Shown: positions 30,299 to 38,762 of the stretch, one piece after another
Numbering within the stretch: position 1 is the stretch's first letter
How the letters are laid out: each line of letters starts with the position of its first letter
DNA from: an uncultured Lachnospiraceae bacterium
Lineage (GTDB): Bacteria; Bacillota; Clostridia; Lachnospirales; Lachnospiraceae
Assembly: GCA_902776305.1 (NCBI GenBank)
Contig: CACYPS010000022.1
Location: forward strand, 1 to 46,030
DNA length: 46,030 bases
Direction: 5' to 3'
The notes under the pieces: generated by a model
What the model saw: only the letters and a program-made list of their open reading frames with translations
Database searches by the model: none
Told to the model about the DNA's origin: nothing
Position numbers and translations under genes: made by a program

Positions 30299-32119
30299 TC
30301 ACCCCTCGCCCCACAGCAACTCCTCATACTGCCTCGTATAGAGCTCATAATAGTACCCTCTCTCCCGCATAAGCTCTCTGTGGGTTCCCCGGCCGATAAT
30401 CTTCCCGCCCCTCACGACCAGGATCACATCCGCGTCCACGATGGTCGAAAGCCGGTGAGCGATGACAAAGGACGTTCGTCCCCGAATCACCGCATCGATC
30501 GCATTCTGGATAGCCTTCTCCGTCACCGTGTCGATCGATGACGTCGCCTCGTCAAGTACCAGGATCCGCGGGTCCGCGAGAATCGCTCTCGCAAATGAAA
30601 GCAGCTGTTTCTCACCCGTCGACAAAATGTTTCCGCCCTCGCCAACGTCCGTATCCAGCCCTTTCTCCATCCTATCCAGAACAAATTCCGCTGAAACAAT
30701 GCGAAGTGCACGCATGATTTCCTCGTCAGTAGCGTCAGGTTTCCCGTAACGCAGGTTCTCCCGGATCGTCCCGGAAAAAAGATGCGGAGACTGCAGGACA
30801 TAGCCGATATTGCTGTGCAGCCACAGCTGTGACCTCTCCCTGGCGTCTCTACCGTCGATGAGCAGCTGTCCTTCCGTCGGCTCGTAGAAACGGCAGACAA
30901 GATTGACCAGCGTAGACTTGCCGGCTCCGGTCTCCCCGACGATAGCGACATTTGTCCCGTGAGGAACCTTCAGGTCAAAATGGCGGAGCACGTAATCATC
31001 GCCGTCCGGATATTTGAATGATACATCCCTGAATTCTATATCACCCACAAGTTCCTCCCAGTTCTCTTTTCTGGGATGGAACGAATCCCCGTATTTCTCG
31101 ATTACGTCTATCCTGTCCGCGACATCCGATTCCTCCGCAAGAAGACGGGTGACGCGCTCGATATTGGCCTGAATGGAGATGAAACCGGAAAGCGTCTCGA
31201 TGATGCTTTGGATCGGGTCGAGCATCTCCAGCGCGTAGGACATGAAGACGGAAAGCGTTCCGATCTGCATCAGCCCCTCCAGCGTCAGGCGGCCGCCCTG
31301 CCAGAGAACAAGTGACAGCACAAGCGCGGACATCATGGTCACCGTCGAGATAAAAAATGCCGAAAAATGCGCTTCGCGAATCGACATCCGCCGCATATGC
31401 GCCGTCTCGCCCTTAAAGTCACGAATCATTTTCTCCTCAACGCCGAGAATCTTGACCGTCTTCGCACCGGTAATTCCCTCATTGTAATTTCCGGTAATTC
31501 TTGAATTGATTTCACGGATCTTCCGGTTATATTCCAGAAGCTTCTTTTGAAAATGCATCATAAGCCCCACAGCGATCGGCACAAGCAGATAAATAAGACA
31601 CGCGAGCCGCCAGTCAATAATGAGCATGACGACAAGGACTCCGATCACATAGGAACCGTTCCACACAAGATTCATCATTCTCCAGGAGATGACCTCCCCG
31701 ATCAGCCCGGTATCCGACATGACACGCGAATGAATATACCCGACAGAATTCCTGTTAAAGTAAGAAAATGACAGCGTCTGCAGATGGTCGAACGCATCAT
31801 TCCGAAGATCTCTGTCCACAGACATCTCGACCTTCCCGCATTCCACAGAGCTGACATAATTGATCACGCCCTGCACGAGCAGAAGGGACACATACAACGC
31901 GGCAAATATCTCTATACCGTTCAGCGTCATCTCCCCGATAAAGTGATTCAGAGCATACCTGTTGAACAGCGGAAAGGCCGCGTCCATCGCGCTGGATATC
32001 GCGCCGAGCAGAATCATAAAGATGATTTTCACCCGGTATTGTTTCAGATACGGAAACAGCCTGGGGATCCCGAAGAAGGGGAGGCTTACCTGTTTCTCAT
32101 CGTGCCTAATTTTTCTCAT
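30299..32119 (-). CDS. ABC exporter half-transporter with the canonical ATPase site (second subunit)
   Basis: 606-residue fused membrane-ATPase protein. Six membrane helices in residues 20-310, then the ATPase domain: Walker A VGETGAGKSTLVNL (about 395), a signature degenerated to LSTGEKQLLSFARA, Walker B RILVLDEATSSID with the catalytic Glu, and the H-loop FVIAHRLSTI. The start at 32119 (GGTGGAG upstream) gives the normal N-terminus; a longer in-frame start at 32272 lies inside the upstream gene. Its first 14 bases overlap the end of the partner gene. Degenerate signature here and degenerate Walker B in the partner give one active and one inactive ATP site, as in the TM287/288 type of multidrug exporter. 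Confidence 0.93.
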   Translation of the reverse strand: MRKIRHDEKQVSLPFFGIPRLFPYLKQYRVKIIFMILLGAISSAMDAAFPLFNRYALNHFIGEMTLNGIEIFAALYVSLLLVQGVINYVSSVECGKVEMSVDRDLRNDAFDHLQTLSFSYFNRNSVGYIHSRVMSDTGLIGEVISWRMMNLVWNGSYVIGVLVVMLIIDWRLACLIYLLVPIAVGLMMHFQKKLLEYNRKIREINSRITGNYNEGITGAKTVKILGVEEKMIRDFKGETAHMRRMSIREAHFSAFFISTVTMMSALVLSLVLWQGGRLTLEGLMQIGTLSVFMSYALEMLDPIQSIIETLSGFISIQANIERVTRLLAEESDVADRIDVIEKYGDSFHPRKENWEELVGDIEFRDVSFKYPDGDDYVLRHFDLKVPHGTNVAIVGETGAGKSTLVNLVCRFYEPTEGQLLIDGRDARERSQLWLHSNIGYVLQSPHLFSGTIRENLRYGKPDATDEEIMRALRIVSAEFVLDRMEKGLDTDVGEGGNILSTGEKQLLSFARAILADPRILVLDEATSSIDTVTEKAIQNAIDAVIRGRTSFVIAHRLSTIVDADVILVVRGGKIIGRGTHRELMRERGYYYELYTRQYEELLWGEG

Positions 32120-33980
32120 CAATCTCCACCGTCCTATAATCCCGATCAACTGCTTCAGCATCATCTTCCACATCAATCCCCGCCGTCTGCAGCTCATAAA
32201 TCCTGCGATACAGACCGCCCCTCTCAAGCAGCTCCTCGTGCGTACCCTGCTCCCGAATCCTGCCCTGATCAAGGACTATGATATGGTCCGCATTCATAAT
32301 CGTCGTAATGCGGTGCGCTATCAGAATGACCGTGGACGACCCGGTATTCTCCCGGATCGCACGGCGGATCTTCATATCCGTCTCGGCGTCGACCGCCGAA
32401 AGAGAATCGTCGAACACCATGATCGGAGGTTTCCGCAGCAGCATCTGCGCGATCGCAGTCCGCTGCTTCTGTCCGCCTGACAAGGTCACTCCTCTCTCAC
32501 CGACAAATGTATCATATCCCGCCGTAAAGCTCTCGATTGTATCGTCAATCCCCGCGAGTTTGGCCGCATGGCGGATAGCCTCTATATCAGGCTCATTTCC
32601 GGCAATGCCGATATTTTCTGCAAGTGTTCGTGAGAAGAGGAACGGCTCCTGAAGGACCATACCTATATTTTTATGCAGATACTGTCTGTCAATATCAGAA
32701 ATATCCACGCCTCCGATCGTGATCCGGCCATTTCCCGGCGCAGTATCATACAGGCGGTCCAGAAGGTACATGAGTGTGGATTTTCCCGATCCGGTGCCGC
32801 CCAGAATGCCGAGAGTCGAACCGGCGGGAATGGTCAGGGTGAGATTCCTTATGGCGGGACCGGATGCATTTTCATAAGAAAATGATACATCCTCAAATGC
32901 AATATCCCTGTCCATCGGCGGCCTTTGCGGATTCTCCCGGTCCGTCTCCGGCTCGGAATTCATGATGTATCTGAGACGTTCGATGGAAATGCCTGCCTTG
33001 CTCATCTCCGAAATGACACGGCCAAGCTGCCTGACCGGCCAGATCAGCATCATATTATAAGAAGTCATCGCGATAAAATCGCCGACCGTCAGCGTCCCGT
33101 GAATGCAGGCGACGGATCCGAACAGGACAATGAACAGAACCTGCAAGCCCGTCAGAATGTCCGCGACGGACCAGAACATGGATGAGATAGTCATCAGGCG
33201 GATCCAGAACCCCGTGTAGTAATTATTCTGCTTTTCGAATCTTGTCCGCTCGTAATCCTCTCTTCCGAACGCGCGCACGACCCGCACGCCGGTCAGATTT
33301 TCCTGCACGATGGACGAGAGAACGCCCTCCTCAACGTCGACTTTTTCAAATGCGCTCCCGATCTTGTAATGGAACACCAGCGAATATCCCACGATGACCG
33401 GAATCATGACGGCCGACCCCAGCATGACCCTGAAGTGAATCCGTCCCATAAAAAAGAGTGACAGAGCAATCAGAATAATCGTGCGGAAAAGCTGCGAAAG
33501 CTGCTCCGAGACAAATCGCTTGATCGTCTGCACGTCCGAAGTGCAGCGCTGAATGATGTCACCAGTGCTGTTCTCCCCGTGCCAGGTGTCGGGCAGGTAC
33601 ATGATGTGTGCAAATAAATCATCTCTCATTTTCTGCACAAATGTCTCTGCCCCTCTCGCATTCATCGTCCGGAAAATATACCGGCAGATGGCCGCCACTA
33701 ATCCTACTCCGAGTACCGCTGCCGCAAGTATGACCGGTCTGTTCCGCAGACCCTCGACACCCCCGCCCGCGGAGACGATGCCGCTCACGCCGGCAGGAAA
33801 AACCGCCGGTTTTGTGCCTATGACAGAATCGACGGTAAAAGAGATAATCTTCGGATTGACCATGTCAAGCAGCGATACCAGTCCCGCGAACAGCATGCCG
33901 AGGACAAAGTACCGCTTTGAGCCTGAAAGAAAATGCAGTATTAAATTGATTTTGGACGGGTATTTCTGCTTGGTCTGCAC
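32106..33980 (-). CDS. ABC exporter half-transporter with the degenerate ATPase site (first subunit)
   Basis: 624-residue half-transporter with six membrane helices then an ATPase domain: Walker A LGGTGSGKSTLMYL (about 396), canonical signature VTLSGGQKQRTAIA, Walker B IMVFDDSLSAVD where the catalytic Glu is replaced by Asp, and the H-loop ILIAHRITTI. Start is GTG (33978-33980) with GGAGGAG upstream. Translationally coupled to the second subunit by a 14-base overlap. The pair should form a heterodimeric exporter of drugs, lipids or peptides. There is no adjacent dedicated regulator. Confidence 0.93.
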   Translation of the reverse strand: MQTKQKYPSKINLILHFLSGSKRYFVLGMLFAGLVSLLDMVNPKIISFTVDSVIGTKPAVFPAGVSGIVSAGGGVEGLRNRPVILAAAVLGVGLVAAICRYIFRTMNARGAETFVQKMRDDLFAHIMYLPDTWHGENSTGDIIQRCTSDVQTIKRFVSEQLSQLFRTIILIALSLFFMGRIHFRVMLGSAVMIPVIVGYSLVFHYKIGSAFEKVDVEEGVLSSIVQENLTGVRVVRAFGREDYERTRFEKQNNYYTGFWIRLMTISSMFWSVADILTGLQVLFIVLFGSVACIHGTLTVGDFIAMTSYNMMLIWPVRQLGRVISEMSKAGISIERLRYIMNSEPETDRENPQRPPMDRDIAFEDVSFSYENASGPAIRNLTLTIPAGSTLGILGGTGSGKSTLMYLLDRLYDTAPGNGRITIGGVDISDIDRQYLHKNIGMVLQEPFLFSRTLAENIGIAGNEPDIEAIRHAAKLAGIDDTIESFTAGYDTFVGERGVTLSGGQKQRTAIAQMLLRKPPIMVFDDSLSAVDAETDMKIRRAIRENTGSSTVILIAHRITTIMNADHIIVLDQGRIREQGTHEELLERGGLYRRIYELQTAGIDVEDDAEAVDRDYRTVEIDEKN

Positions 33981-34050
33981 TTTCTCCTCCGAATCCTATA
34001 TAGTCTCCTTATAGTTTGTATTGTACTACATATATCTCCCGTTTGAATTT

Positions 34051-34584
34051 TTACCTTATCCACTTATCCGTTAACGTCGGCCTCTCATATCCCCAGTCCT
34101 CCTCCGCTCCGGATGTGACCAGCTCGAACCCATTTTTCTGAAGAACTCTGGCAGACGCTTTATTCTCGACCATCGTGCTGGCAGTTATGATCTCAATATC
34201 TGTCGACTCTTCGAGATATCGAATCATCAGCTTCAGCGCATTTGATGCGATGCCCTGCCCCCATTTTCGCTCAAGGAGTCTGTAACCGACGCTTACTTTA
34301 TGAATTTCTTCACGATAACCGTACATTTCCGCAAGACCGCAGAATTCATTGTCCTTGAATATGCCGAGGATAATAGACTCCTGAAAGCACTCATCATAGA
34401 GGTGCCCTATCACATAATTTATGTCATCATATTTTTTCTCGAAGAGGAATGTCGGAAGATAGCGGTACACCCTCGGGCTGTTCACCAGCTCCAGAAGCGC
34501 ATCTGCATCGCGCGGTTCGAGTTTCTTCAGAACCAGATTTTTGTCCTGCAGATATGGAATTTCCGAAAAAAGTTTGATCTTCAT
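34051..34584 (-). CDS. GNAT-family N-acetyltransferase (RimJ/RimL type)
   Basis: 177-residue acetyltransferase. RimJ/L-like features: LVLKKLEPRDADALLELVNS (about 17-36), the acetyl-CoA segment VGYRLLERKWGQGIASNALK (about 99-118), and NKASARVLQKNGFELVTSG (about 141-159). The substrate is unknown; such proteins acetylate ribosomal proteins, antibiotics or small amines. The leader carries the GGGTCAG hairpin 14 bases before the start. It shares strand with the ABC genes downstream but is separated from them by about 70 bases. Confidence 0.9.
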   Translation of the reverse strand: MKIKLFSEIPYLQDKNLVLKKLEPRDADALLELVNSPRVYRYLPTFLFEKKYDDINYVIGHLYDECFQESIILGIFKDNEFCGLAEMYGYREEIHKVSVGYRLLERKWGQGIASNALKLMIRYLEESTDIEIITASTMVENKASARVLQKNGFELVTSGAEEDWGYERPTLTDKWIR

Positions 34585-34597
34585 AATTTTCTCATCC

Positions 34598-34634
34598 AGG
34601 GTCAGGCGACCATGCTTGCATGGTCATCTGACCC
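34598..34634. repeat. GGGTCAG hairpin element, copy 2
   Basis: GGGTCAG (34599-34605) / CTGACCC (34628-34634), enclosing GACCATGC-TT-GCATGGTC, almost identical to 13811-13850. Here it lies in the leader of the GNAT gene, not after a gene. Confidence 0.75.
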
Positions 34635-34643
34635 GCCAATCAA

Positions 34644-34672
34644 AGTTTGAAAGTTTACTTTCAAACTTTAAA
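34644..34672. repeat. Perfect palindrome AAAGTTTGAAAGT/ACTTTCAAACTTT
   Basis: 13-bp arms around TT, followed on plus by AAAAAAG. Lies between the terminator at 34671-34699 and the GGGTCAG hairpin; possible operator or stem-loop. Confidence 0.6.
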
Positions 34673-34699
34673 AAAGAGGGTGCCTTTAATTGGCACCCT
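34671..34699 (-). terminator. Terminator overlapping the acyl-CoA synthetase stop codon
   Basis: GGGTGCC (34679-34685) pairs with GGCACCC (34693-34699); on the minus strand it is followed by TCTTTTTT. The TAA stop codon is in the loop, so the last codons form the stem. Confidence 0.8.
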
Positions 34700-36380
34700 T
34701 ATACTTATTCTCATCTGTCTTACGAATCAGAGCTCTCTTGATCTTGCCGCCGACAGTCTTTGGCAGTTCATCCACGTATTCTACGACGCGCGGATATTTG
34801 TAAGGAGCCGTCAGCTTCTTAACATGACGCTGCAATTCTTTTGTCAGCTCATCCGAAGGTGTATAACCCTTGGCCAGCACGATGGTCGCCTTAACGACCT
34901 GCCCGCGGATAGGATCCGGAGCGCCGGTAATAGCACACTCCACTACGGCGTCGTGAGCGATCAGAGCAGACTCTACCTCAAAAGGACCGATACGGTAGCC
35001 GGAACACTTGATTACGTCATCGTTACGACCGACAAAACGATAATACCCATTACTGTCACGCCAGAGAACGTCGCCGGTATTGTATCCGATACCGCCGAGC
35101 TTCTCCTCTGTCATCTCCGGGTCCTTGTAATAACCCGTAAAGAGACCGACAGGCGGATGGTGCTTCACATCCATCATGGTAAGTGAACCTTCTTCACCGT
35201 CCTCACAGATCTCACCATCCGAATTCAAAAGCTGAATATCGAACAACGGATTCGGCTTTCCTGTAGAACCCTCGATGGGCTCGAACCATTCGCTGCCGAA
35301 GTTAGCGATCAGGACCGGACCTTCGGACTGGCCGAAGCCCTCGTAAATCTGATGGCCGGTCAGCTCTTTCCAGCGCTTTACGACCTCGGGATTGAGCGGT
35401 TCACCGGCTGTCGCGCAGTGATGGAGTGCGGACAGATCGAACTGTGAAAGATCCTCCTGAAGCATGAAACGGTACATGGTCGGCGGCGCGCAGAAAGTCG
35501 TCACCTTATACTTTTCTACCTTGGAGAGAAGGTTCTTCGGGTTGAACCTGCCTACCATATCATAGCAGAAGATCGTGGCACCGCAGACCCACTGTCCGTA
35601 AATCTTGCCCCAGCCGAACTTGGCCCAGCCGGAATCGGACACGCTCATATGCAGGTGATTCTCCTCCACATGCTGCCAGTATTTTGCCGTGACGATATGT
35701 CCCAGAGGATATGCAAAATTGTGCTGAACAAGTTTCGGCATTCCCGTGGTGCCGCTGGTGAAATAAACCAGCATAATATCGTTCCAGCGGGTCGCCTCTT
35801 CCCCTGTCGGGCGTTCAAAGACATCTGAACATGTGTCAAATGCATCGTGGAGCCTCTTCCATCCCTCTCTCGGCTCACCGACCAGGAATTTATACTGCAG
35901 CGAAGGAATCTCCGCCTCTGACAATTCTGTCTGGTTCACGACAAAATCGTCATCTACACAGATGATACCTTTCACGGAGGCTGCATTGCCGCGGTAAACG
36001 ATATCCTTCTTGGTCAGCTGCAGGGTCGCAGGGATCAGGATGACGCCGAGCTTGTGAAGAGCTGTTGCACAGATCCAGTATTCCCAGCGGCGGCGGAGGA
36101 TCATCATGACCACATCGCCTTTTTTGAATCCCAGCTCCTTAAGATAGTTGGCTACCTGATTGGAACGACGGCTGATTTCCGTGAAGGTAAAGATATGCTC
36201 CTCATCCTCCTCGTTCACCCATACAAGCGCTTTCTTGTCAGGTTCCTCTTTTGCCCATGCATCCACAACATCATAACCGAAGTTAAAATCCTCCGGTACG
36301 TTGATCTTCAGTTTGTCTCTGAACTCCTCATAGCTTGAAAACTCAATCTGGGGAAGATATTTGTTCAGTAAGTAATCCAA
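34686..36380 (-). CDS. AMP-forming acyl-CoA synthetase (medium-chain/acetyl-CoA synthetase-like)
   Basis: 564-residue adenylate-forming ligase that activates a carboxylic acid to its CoA ester. Visible: MLVYFTSGTTGMPKLVQHNF (A3 motif, about residues 204-223), YEGFGQSEGPV (A5), YNTGDVLWRDSNGYYRFVGR (A7/A8, about 440), KCSGYRIGPFEVE, and the C-terminal catalytic Lys in LPKTVGGKIKRALIR. It follows the XRE-cupin regulator after 49 bases on the same strand. The substrate is unknown; similar pairs in gut Clostridia are annotated as medium-chain or aryl acid ligases. The transcript ends at the terminator built into its stop codon. Confidence 0.92.
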   Translation of the reverse strand: MDYLLNKYLPQIEFSSYEEFRDKLKINVPEDFNFGYDVVDAWAKEEPDKKALVWVNEEDEEHIFTFTEISRRSNQVANYLKELGFKKGDVVMMILRRRWEYWICATALHKLGVILIPATLQLTKKDIVYRGNAASVKGIICVDDDFVVNQTELSEAEIPSLQYKFLVGEPREGWKRLHDAFDTCSDVFERPTGEEATRWNDIMLVYFTSGTTGMPKLVQHNFAYPLGHIVTAKYWQHVEENHLHMSVSDSGWAKFGWGKIYGQWVCGATIFCYDMVGRFNPKNLLSKVEKYKVTTFCAPPTMYRFMLQEDLSQFDLSALHHCATAGEPLNPEVVKRWKELTGHQIYEGFGQSEGPVLIANFGSEWFEPIEGSTGKPNPLFDIQLLNSDGEICEDGEEGSLTMMDVKHHPPVGLFTGYYKDPEMTEEKLGGIGYNTGDVLWRDSNGYYRFVGRNDDVIKCSGYRIGPFEVESALIAHDAVVECAITGAPDPIRGQVVKATIVLAKGYTPSDELTKELQRHVKKLTAPYKYPRVVEYVDELPKTVGGKIKRALIRKTDENKYKGAN

Positions 36381-36429
36381 AGCCGCTTCACTCCCTTTCT
36401 ACATACTTGGTTTGAGTGTTTATTTCCCG

Positions 36430-36978
36430 TCACTCTGCGATAACCGTCAGGAAACGAGCCTTTACGTCTCCGCCGCAGCGCTGTCCGTGGGGTATAGTCG
36501 GGTTAAAATAAATCGAATCTCCGGGATTCATAACAAACTCCCTGTCTCCCAGAGTAACGATAACAGTGCCTTCCAGTACAAGGTTAAATTCCTGGCCTTT
36601 ATGCGTGATCAGTTTCGCCACTTCATCTGTGGGCTCCAGAGTTACCAGGAGAGGCTGCATGATCTTATTTGCATAACGGAAAGCAAGATCCTCAAAATGA
36701 TACTCCGGATTACGGTTGATAACCTTACCGCCGCCTCTGCGGATCATGTGGAACGTATCCAGCTTTGCACTCTGTCCGGTACAGATCTCCGTAAAGTCTA
36801 CCTTGAATTTTGTTGCGATAGAATAAATCACGCTGATCGGCACATCTTTGCCGTTCTCCTCGTAGGATGCATAGACCTCAGGACTCAGACCCAGTTCCTG
36901 TGCCAGTTCTTCTATTGTATAGTCGCTGACTTCACGCAGCTCTCTCAGCCTTGCGCCGATCTCGTTATATTCATCCAT
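36430..36978 (-). CDS. XRE-family regulator with cupin sensor domain
   Basis: 182-residue regulator. Residues 5-60 are the helix-turn-helix (IGARLRELREVSDYTIEELA, LGLSPEVYASYEENGKDVP). Residues 110-182 are a cupin barrel (TLEPTDEVAKLITHKGQEFN, VLEGTVIVTLGDREFVMNPG, PHGQRCGG). The start at 36978 has AAAGGAG nine bases upstream; an in-frame extension to 37143 has no ribosome site. It is the first gene of a two-gene operon with the acyl-CoA synthetase, so the cupin probably senses an acid or acyl-CoA related to it. Confidence 0.88.
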   Translation of the reverse strand: MDEYNEIGARLRELREVSDYTIEELAQELGLSPEVYASYEENGKDVPISVIYSIATKFKVDFTEICTGQSAKLDTFHMIRRGGGKVINRNPEYHFEDLAFRYANKIMQPLLVTLEPTDEVAKLITHKGQEFNLVLEGTVIVTLGDREFVMNPGDSIYFNPTIPHGQRCGGDVKARFLTVIAE

Positions 36979-37185
36979 TGTGTCGTCTCCTTTCACAGGC
37001 TTTTGCAGTATCTCCGTCTGTGCTGTCACGAACCCGATTTTTACATTCTCTTCCGGATACGCATATAAACGCACAGAAAGCAGTATCGTTGGAACCGATG
37101 CACGGTCTCTGTAACTTCCATATATTGATGTAAGATAACACATTCTACAGTGAATATCCAGCTATTTTATGCATCTAATAAGAAC

Positions 37186-37195
37186 GAATGCATTC
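37186..37195. promoter_or_regulatory. Small palindrome GAATGCATTC upstream of the XRE-cupin gene
   Basis: A perfect 10-bp palindrome about 200 bases before the regulator start; a possible autoregulatory operator. Apart from this and the family A hairpin at 37439-37461, the 561-base gap (36979-37539) shows only a weak minus-strand reading frame without a ribosome site. Confidence 0.3.
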
Positions 37196-37438
37196 ATTTT
37201 TGCGGAAATACGCTCTCCACATCATGACTTTGCCTCTGATGCCGGCTTGCTTTCACCTGTTCATTTGCTTCGAAATTTCCTGAGGAGATCCGCGCACACA
37301 TTTTCCTCAATGTATGAACCTCCCCAATCCCGGCCCTCGAACCGGACGCGAGTCTTGCTGCATTTTTTCTGTCCGTACCGCTGCTTCACGCCTTCCCTGT
37401 ACAACTTGACATCTTTTCGGTCGCCCATCATAATGAGT

Positions 37439-37461
37439 TCAAGAACGCCTCGGCGTTCTTG
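37439..37461. repeat. Family A terminal hairpin, solo
   Basis: TCAAGAACGCC/GGCGTTCTTG followed by CCGCGATGAAGAATAA, joining the family A hairpin to a family B end. Confidence 0.65.
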
Positions 37462-37539
37462 CCGCGATGAAGAATAAACCTTAATGAATAATGCAGAGGT
37501 ACTCAGCACCTGCGCATACCGATAAAAAGAGGATGAAAT

Positions 37540-38016
37540 ATGAGCACTACCGTAACATGTAATAACACACTGGTCCTTACTATTCCGGACGGTTTTCGCG
37601 AGATGGGCGCGGAAGAACGAAATAAATTGAACATGTTAGAGGACGGTCCGGGCAAAGTCTTCACCGATCCGGACAGACATATAATCGTTTCCGTCGGTTG
37701 GAGACCGCTTGGCTTTGTGACGTCCCTGCTTCTCGGGGCAAAAGACGCCGTGAGTAACATGAAGACTTCCATCAGGAGAGCCATGGAGCCCTACGATTTT
37801 CATGAAGGACCGTCTTGCCGAAGGGCTCTGGGCAGCGAAACGGCTGAAGGCTTCAGTTACGACTACGTAGCGCAGGATATCGACATGTACAGCGAAGCCT
37901 ACGTTGCTAAACATAACAAAGTCTTCTATTATCTCTATGTCTATGCCAGAGCAGAGCTCAAGGAAGAGAGCCTTCGGGTATGGGATGAAATTTTGGCGTC
38001 TGCCGGATGGGTATGA
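37540..38016 (+). CDS. Hypothetical protein, 158 residues
   Basis: Cytoplasmic protein of unknown function, starting at an ATG with GAGGATGAAAT upstream. It reads MSTTVTCNNTLVLTIPDGFR, then GPGKVFTDPDRHIIVSVGWR and GFSYDYVAQDIDMYSEAYVA, with a C-terminal WDEILASAGWV. The pattern of amphipathic strands followed by a final helix resembles small proteins that bind or clear substrates, but no family is recognised. It has no signal peptide or membrane segment. It lies 33 bases before a HAD phosphatase gene on the same strand and likely shares its transcript. Confidence 0.75.
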   Translation: MSTTVTCNNTLVLTIPDGFREMGAEERNKLNMLEDGPGKVFTDPDRHIIVSVGWRPLGFVTSLLLGAKDAVSNMKTSIRRAMEPYDFHEGPSCRRALGSETAEGFSYDYVAQDIDMYSEAYVAKHNKVFYYLYVYARAELKEESLRVWDEILASAGWV

Positions 38017-38049
38017 GAACAAAGAACGGTGAGAAAGGAGACCCTGAAT

Positions 38050-38670
38050 ATGATCCGAAATATTATCTTTGATATGGGAAATGTACTCCTCCGCTTTGAC
38101 AGAGGAATCTTCATGAATCGTCACGCCGCAGACTGTACCCCCGAGGAACGAACCCTGCTTCTCAGGGAGGTATTTCTGAGCGCAGAGTGGATCATGCAGG
38201 ATCGGGGAACACATACGCCCTCCGAGACAGTGGAAATCATATGCGAACGCCTCCCCGAGAAGTTGCACAAAACAGTGGAAGGGCTGGTCAACTGGTATGT
38301 CGGCGATATCATGCCGGTGGACGGAATGGCGGAACTGATAGGAGAACTAAAACAAAAAGGTTACAAAATCTATCTGCTCTCAAACGCAGCCAAAGACTTC
38401 CCGAACTACTGGAATAGGATTCCGGGACATGAGTATTTTGACGATCTGTGCGTCAGCGCTTTCCACGGATTCATAAAACCGCAGCCGGAAATTTACAGAT
38501 GTGCCTTGGAAAAGTTCGGCGTTCTCGCAGAAGAATGTGTTTTCATCGATGATGTGCCGGCCAATATTGAGGCGGCCCTGAATATCGGCATGAAGGGAAT
38601 CGTTTTTCACGATGACGTTAAAGAACTGCGCAGGAAGCTGGCACAGATGGATATAAAGCTGCCGCAATAA
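38050..38670 (+). CDS. HAD-superfamily phosphatase (YihX-like)
   Basis: 206-residue cytosolic sugar-phosphate-type phosphatase. HAD motifs: I NIIFDMGNVLLRF (Asp8), II KIYLLSNAAKDFP (about 111-123), III FHGFIKPQPEIYRCAL with Lys (about 146-161), and IV CVFIDDVPANIEAAL (about 171-185). A four-helix cap lies between motifs I and II. The start at 38050 has AAAGGAG nine bases upstream; an in-frame upstream GTG at 38029 is less likely. The substrate is unknown; YihX acts on alpha-glucose-1-phosphate. Confidence 0.9.
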   Translation: MIRNIIFDMGNVLLRFDRGIFMNRHAADCTPEERTLLLREVFLSAEWIMQDRGTHTPSETVEIICERLPEKLHKTVEGLVNWYVGDIMPVDGMAELIGELKQKGYKIYLLSNAAKDFPNYWNRIPGHEYFDDLCVSAFHGFIKPQPEIYRCALEKFGVLAEECVFIDDVPANIEAALNIGMKGIVFHDDVKELRRKLAQMDIKLPQ

Positions 38671-38671
38671 G

Positions 38672-38734
38672 CAAAACCGCTATAAATAGCAGATACATGC
38701 ACATGCCTCTGCTATTTATAACGGTTTTTTCTTC
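38672..38734 (+). terminator. Rho-independent terminator after the HAD phosphatase
   Basis: AAAACCG.TATAAATAGCAGA pairs with TCTGCTATTTATAACGGTTTT, followed by TTC; long stem, U-rich 3' arm. Confidence 0.85.
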
Positions 38735-38762
38735 AGACTGCCCCTTTCATCTCGGCTCTCAC

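Noticed and set aside
37261-37509. Minus-strand reading frame of 82 codons between the XRE-cupin and the 158-residue gene
   Set aside because: The C-terminal part looks protein-like, but no start codon has a ribosome site and the N-terminal half runs through a repeat hairpin. It may be a decayed fragment.
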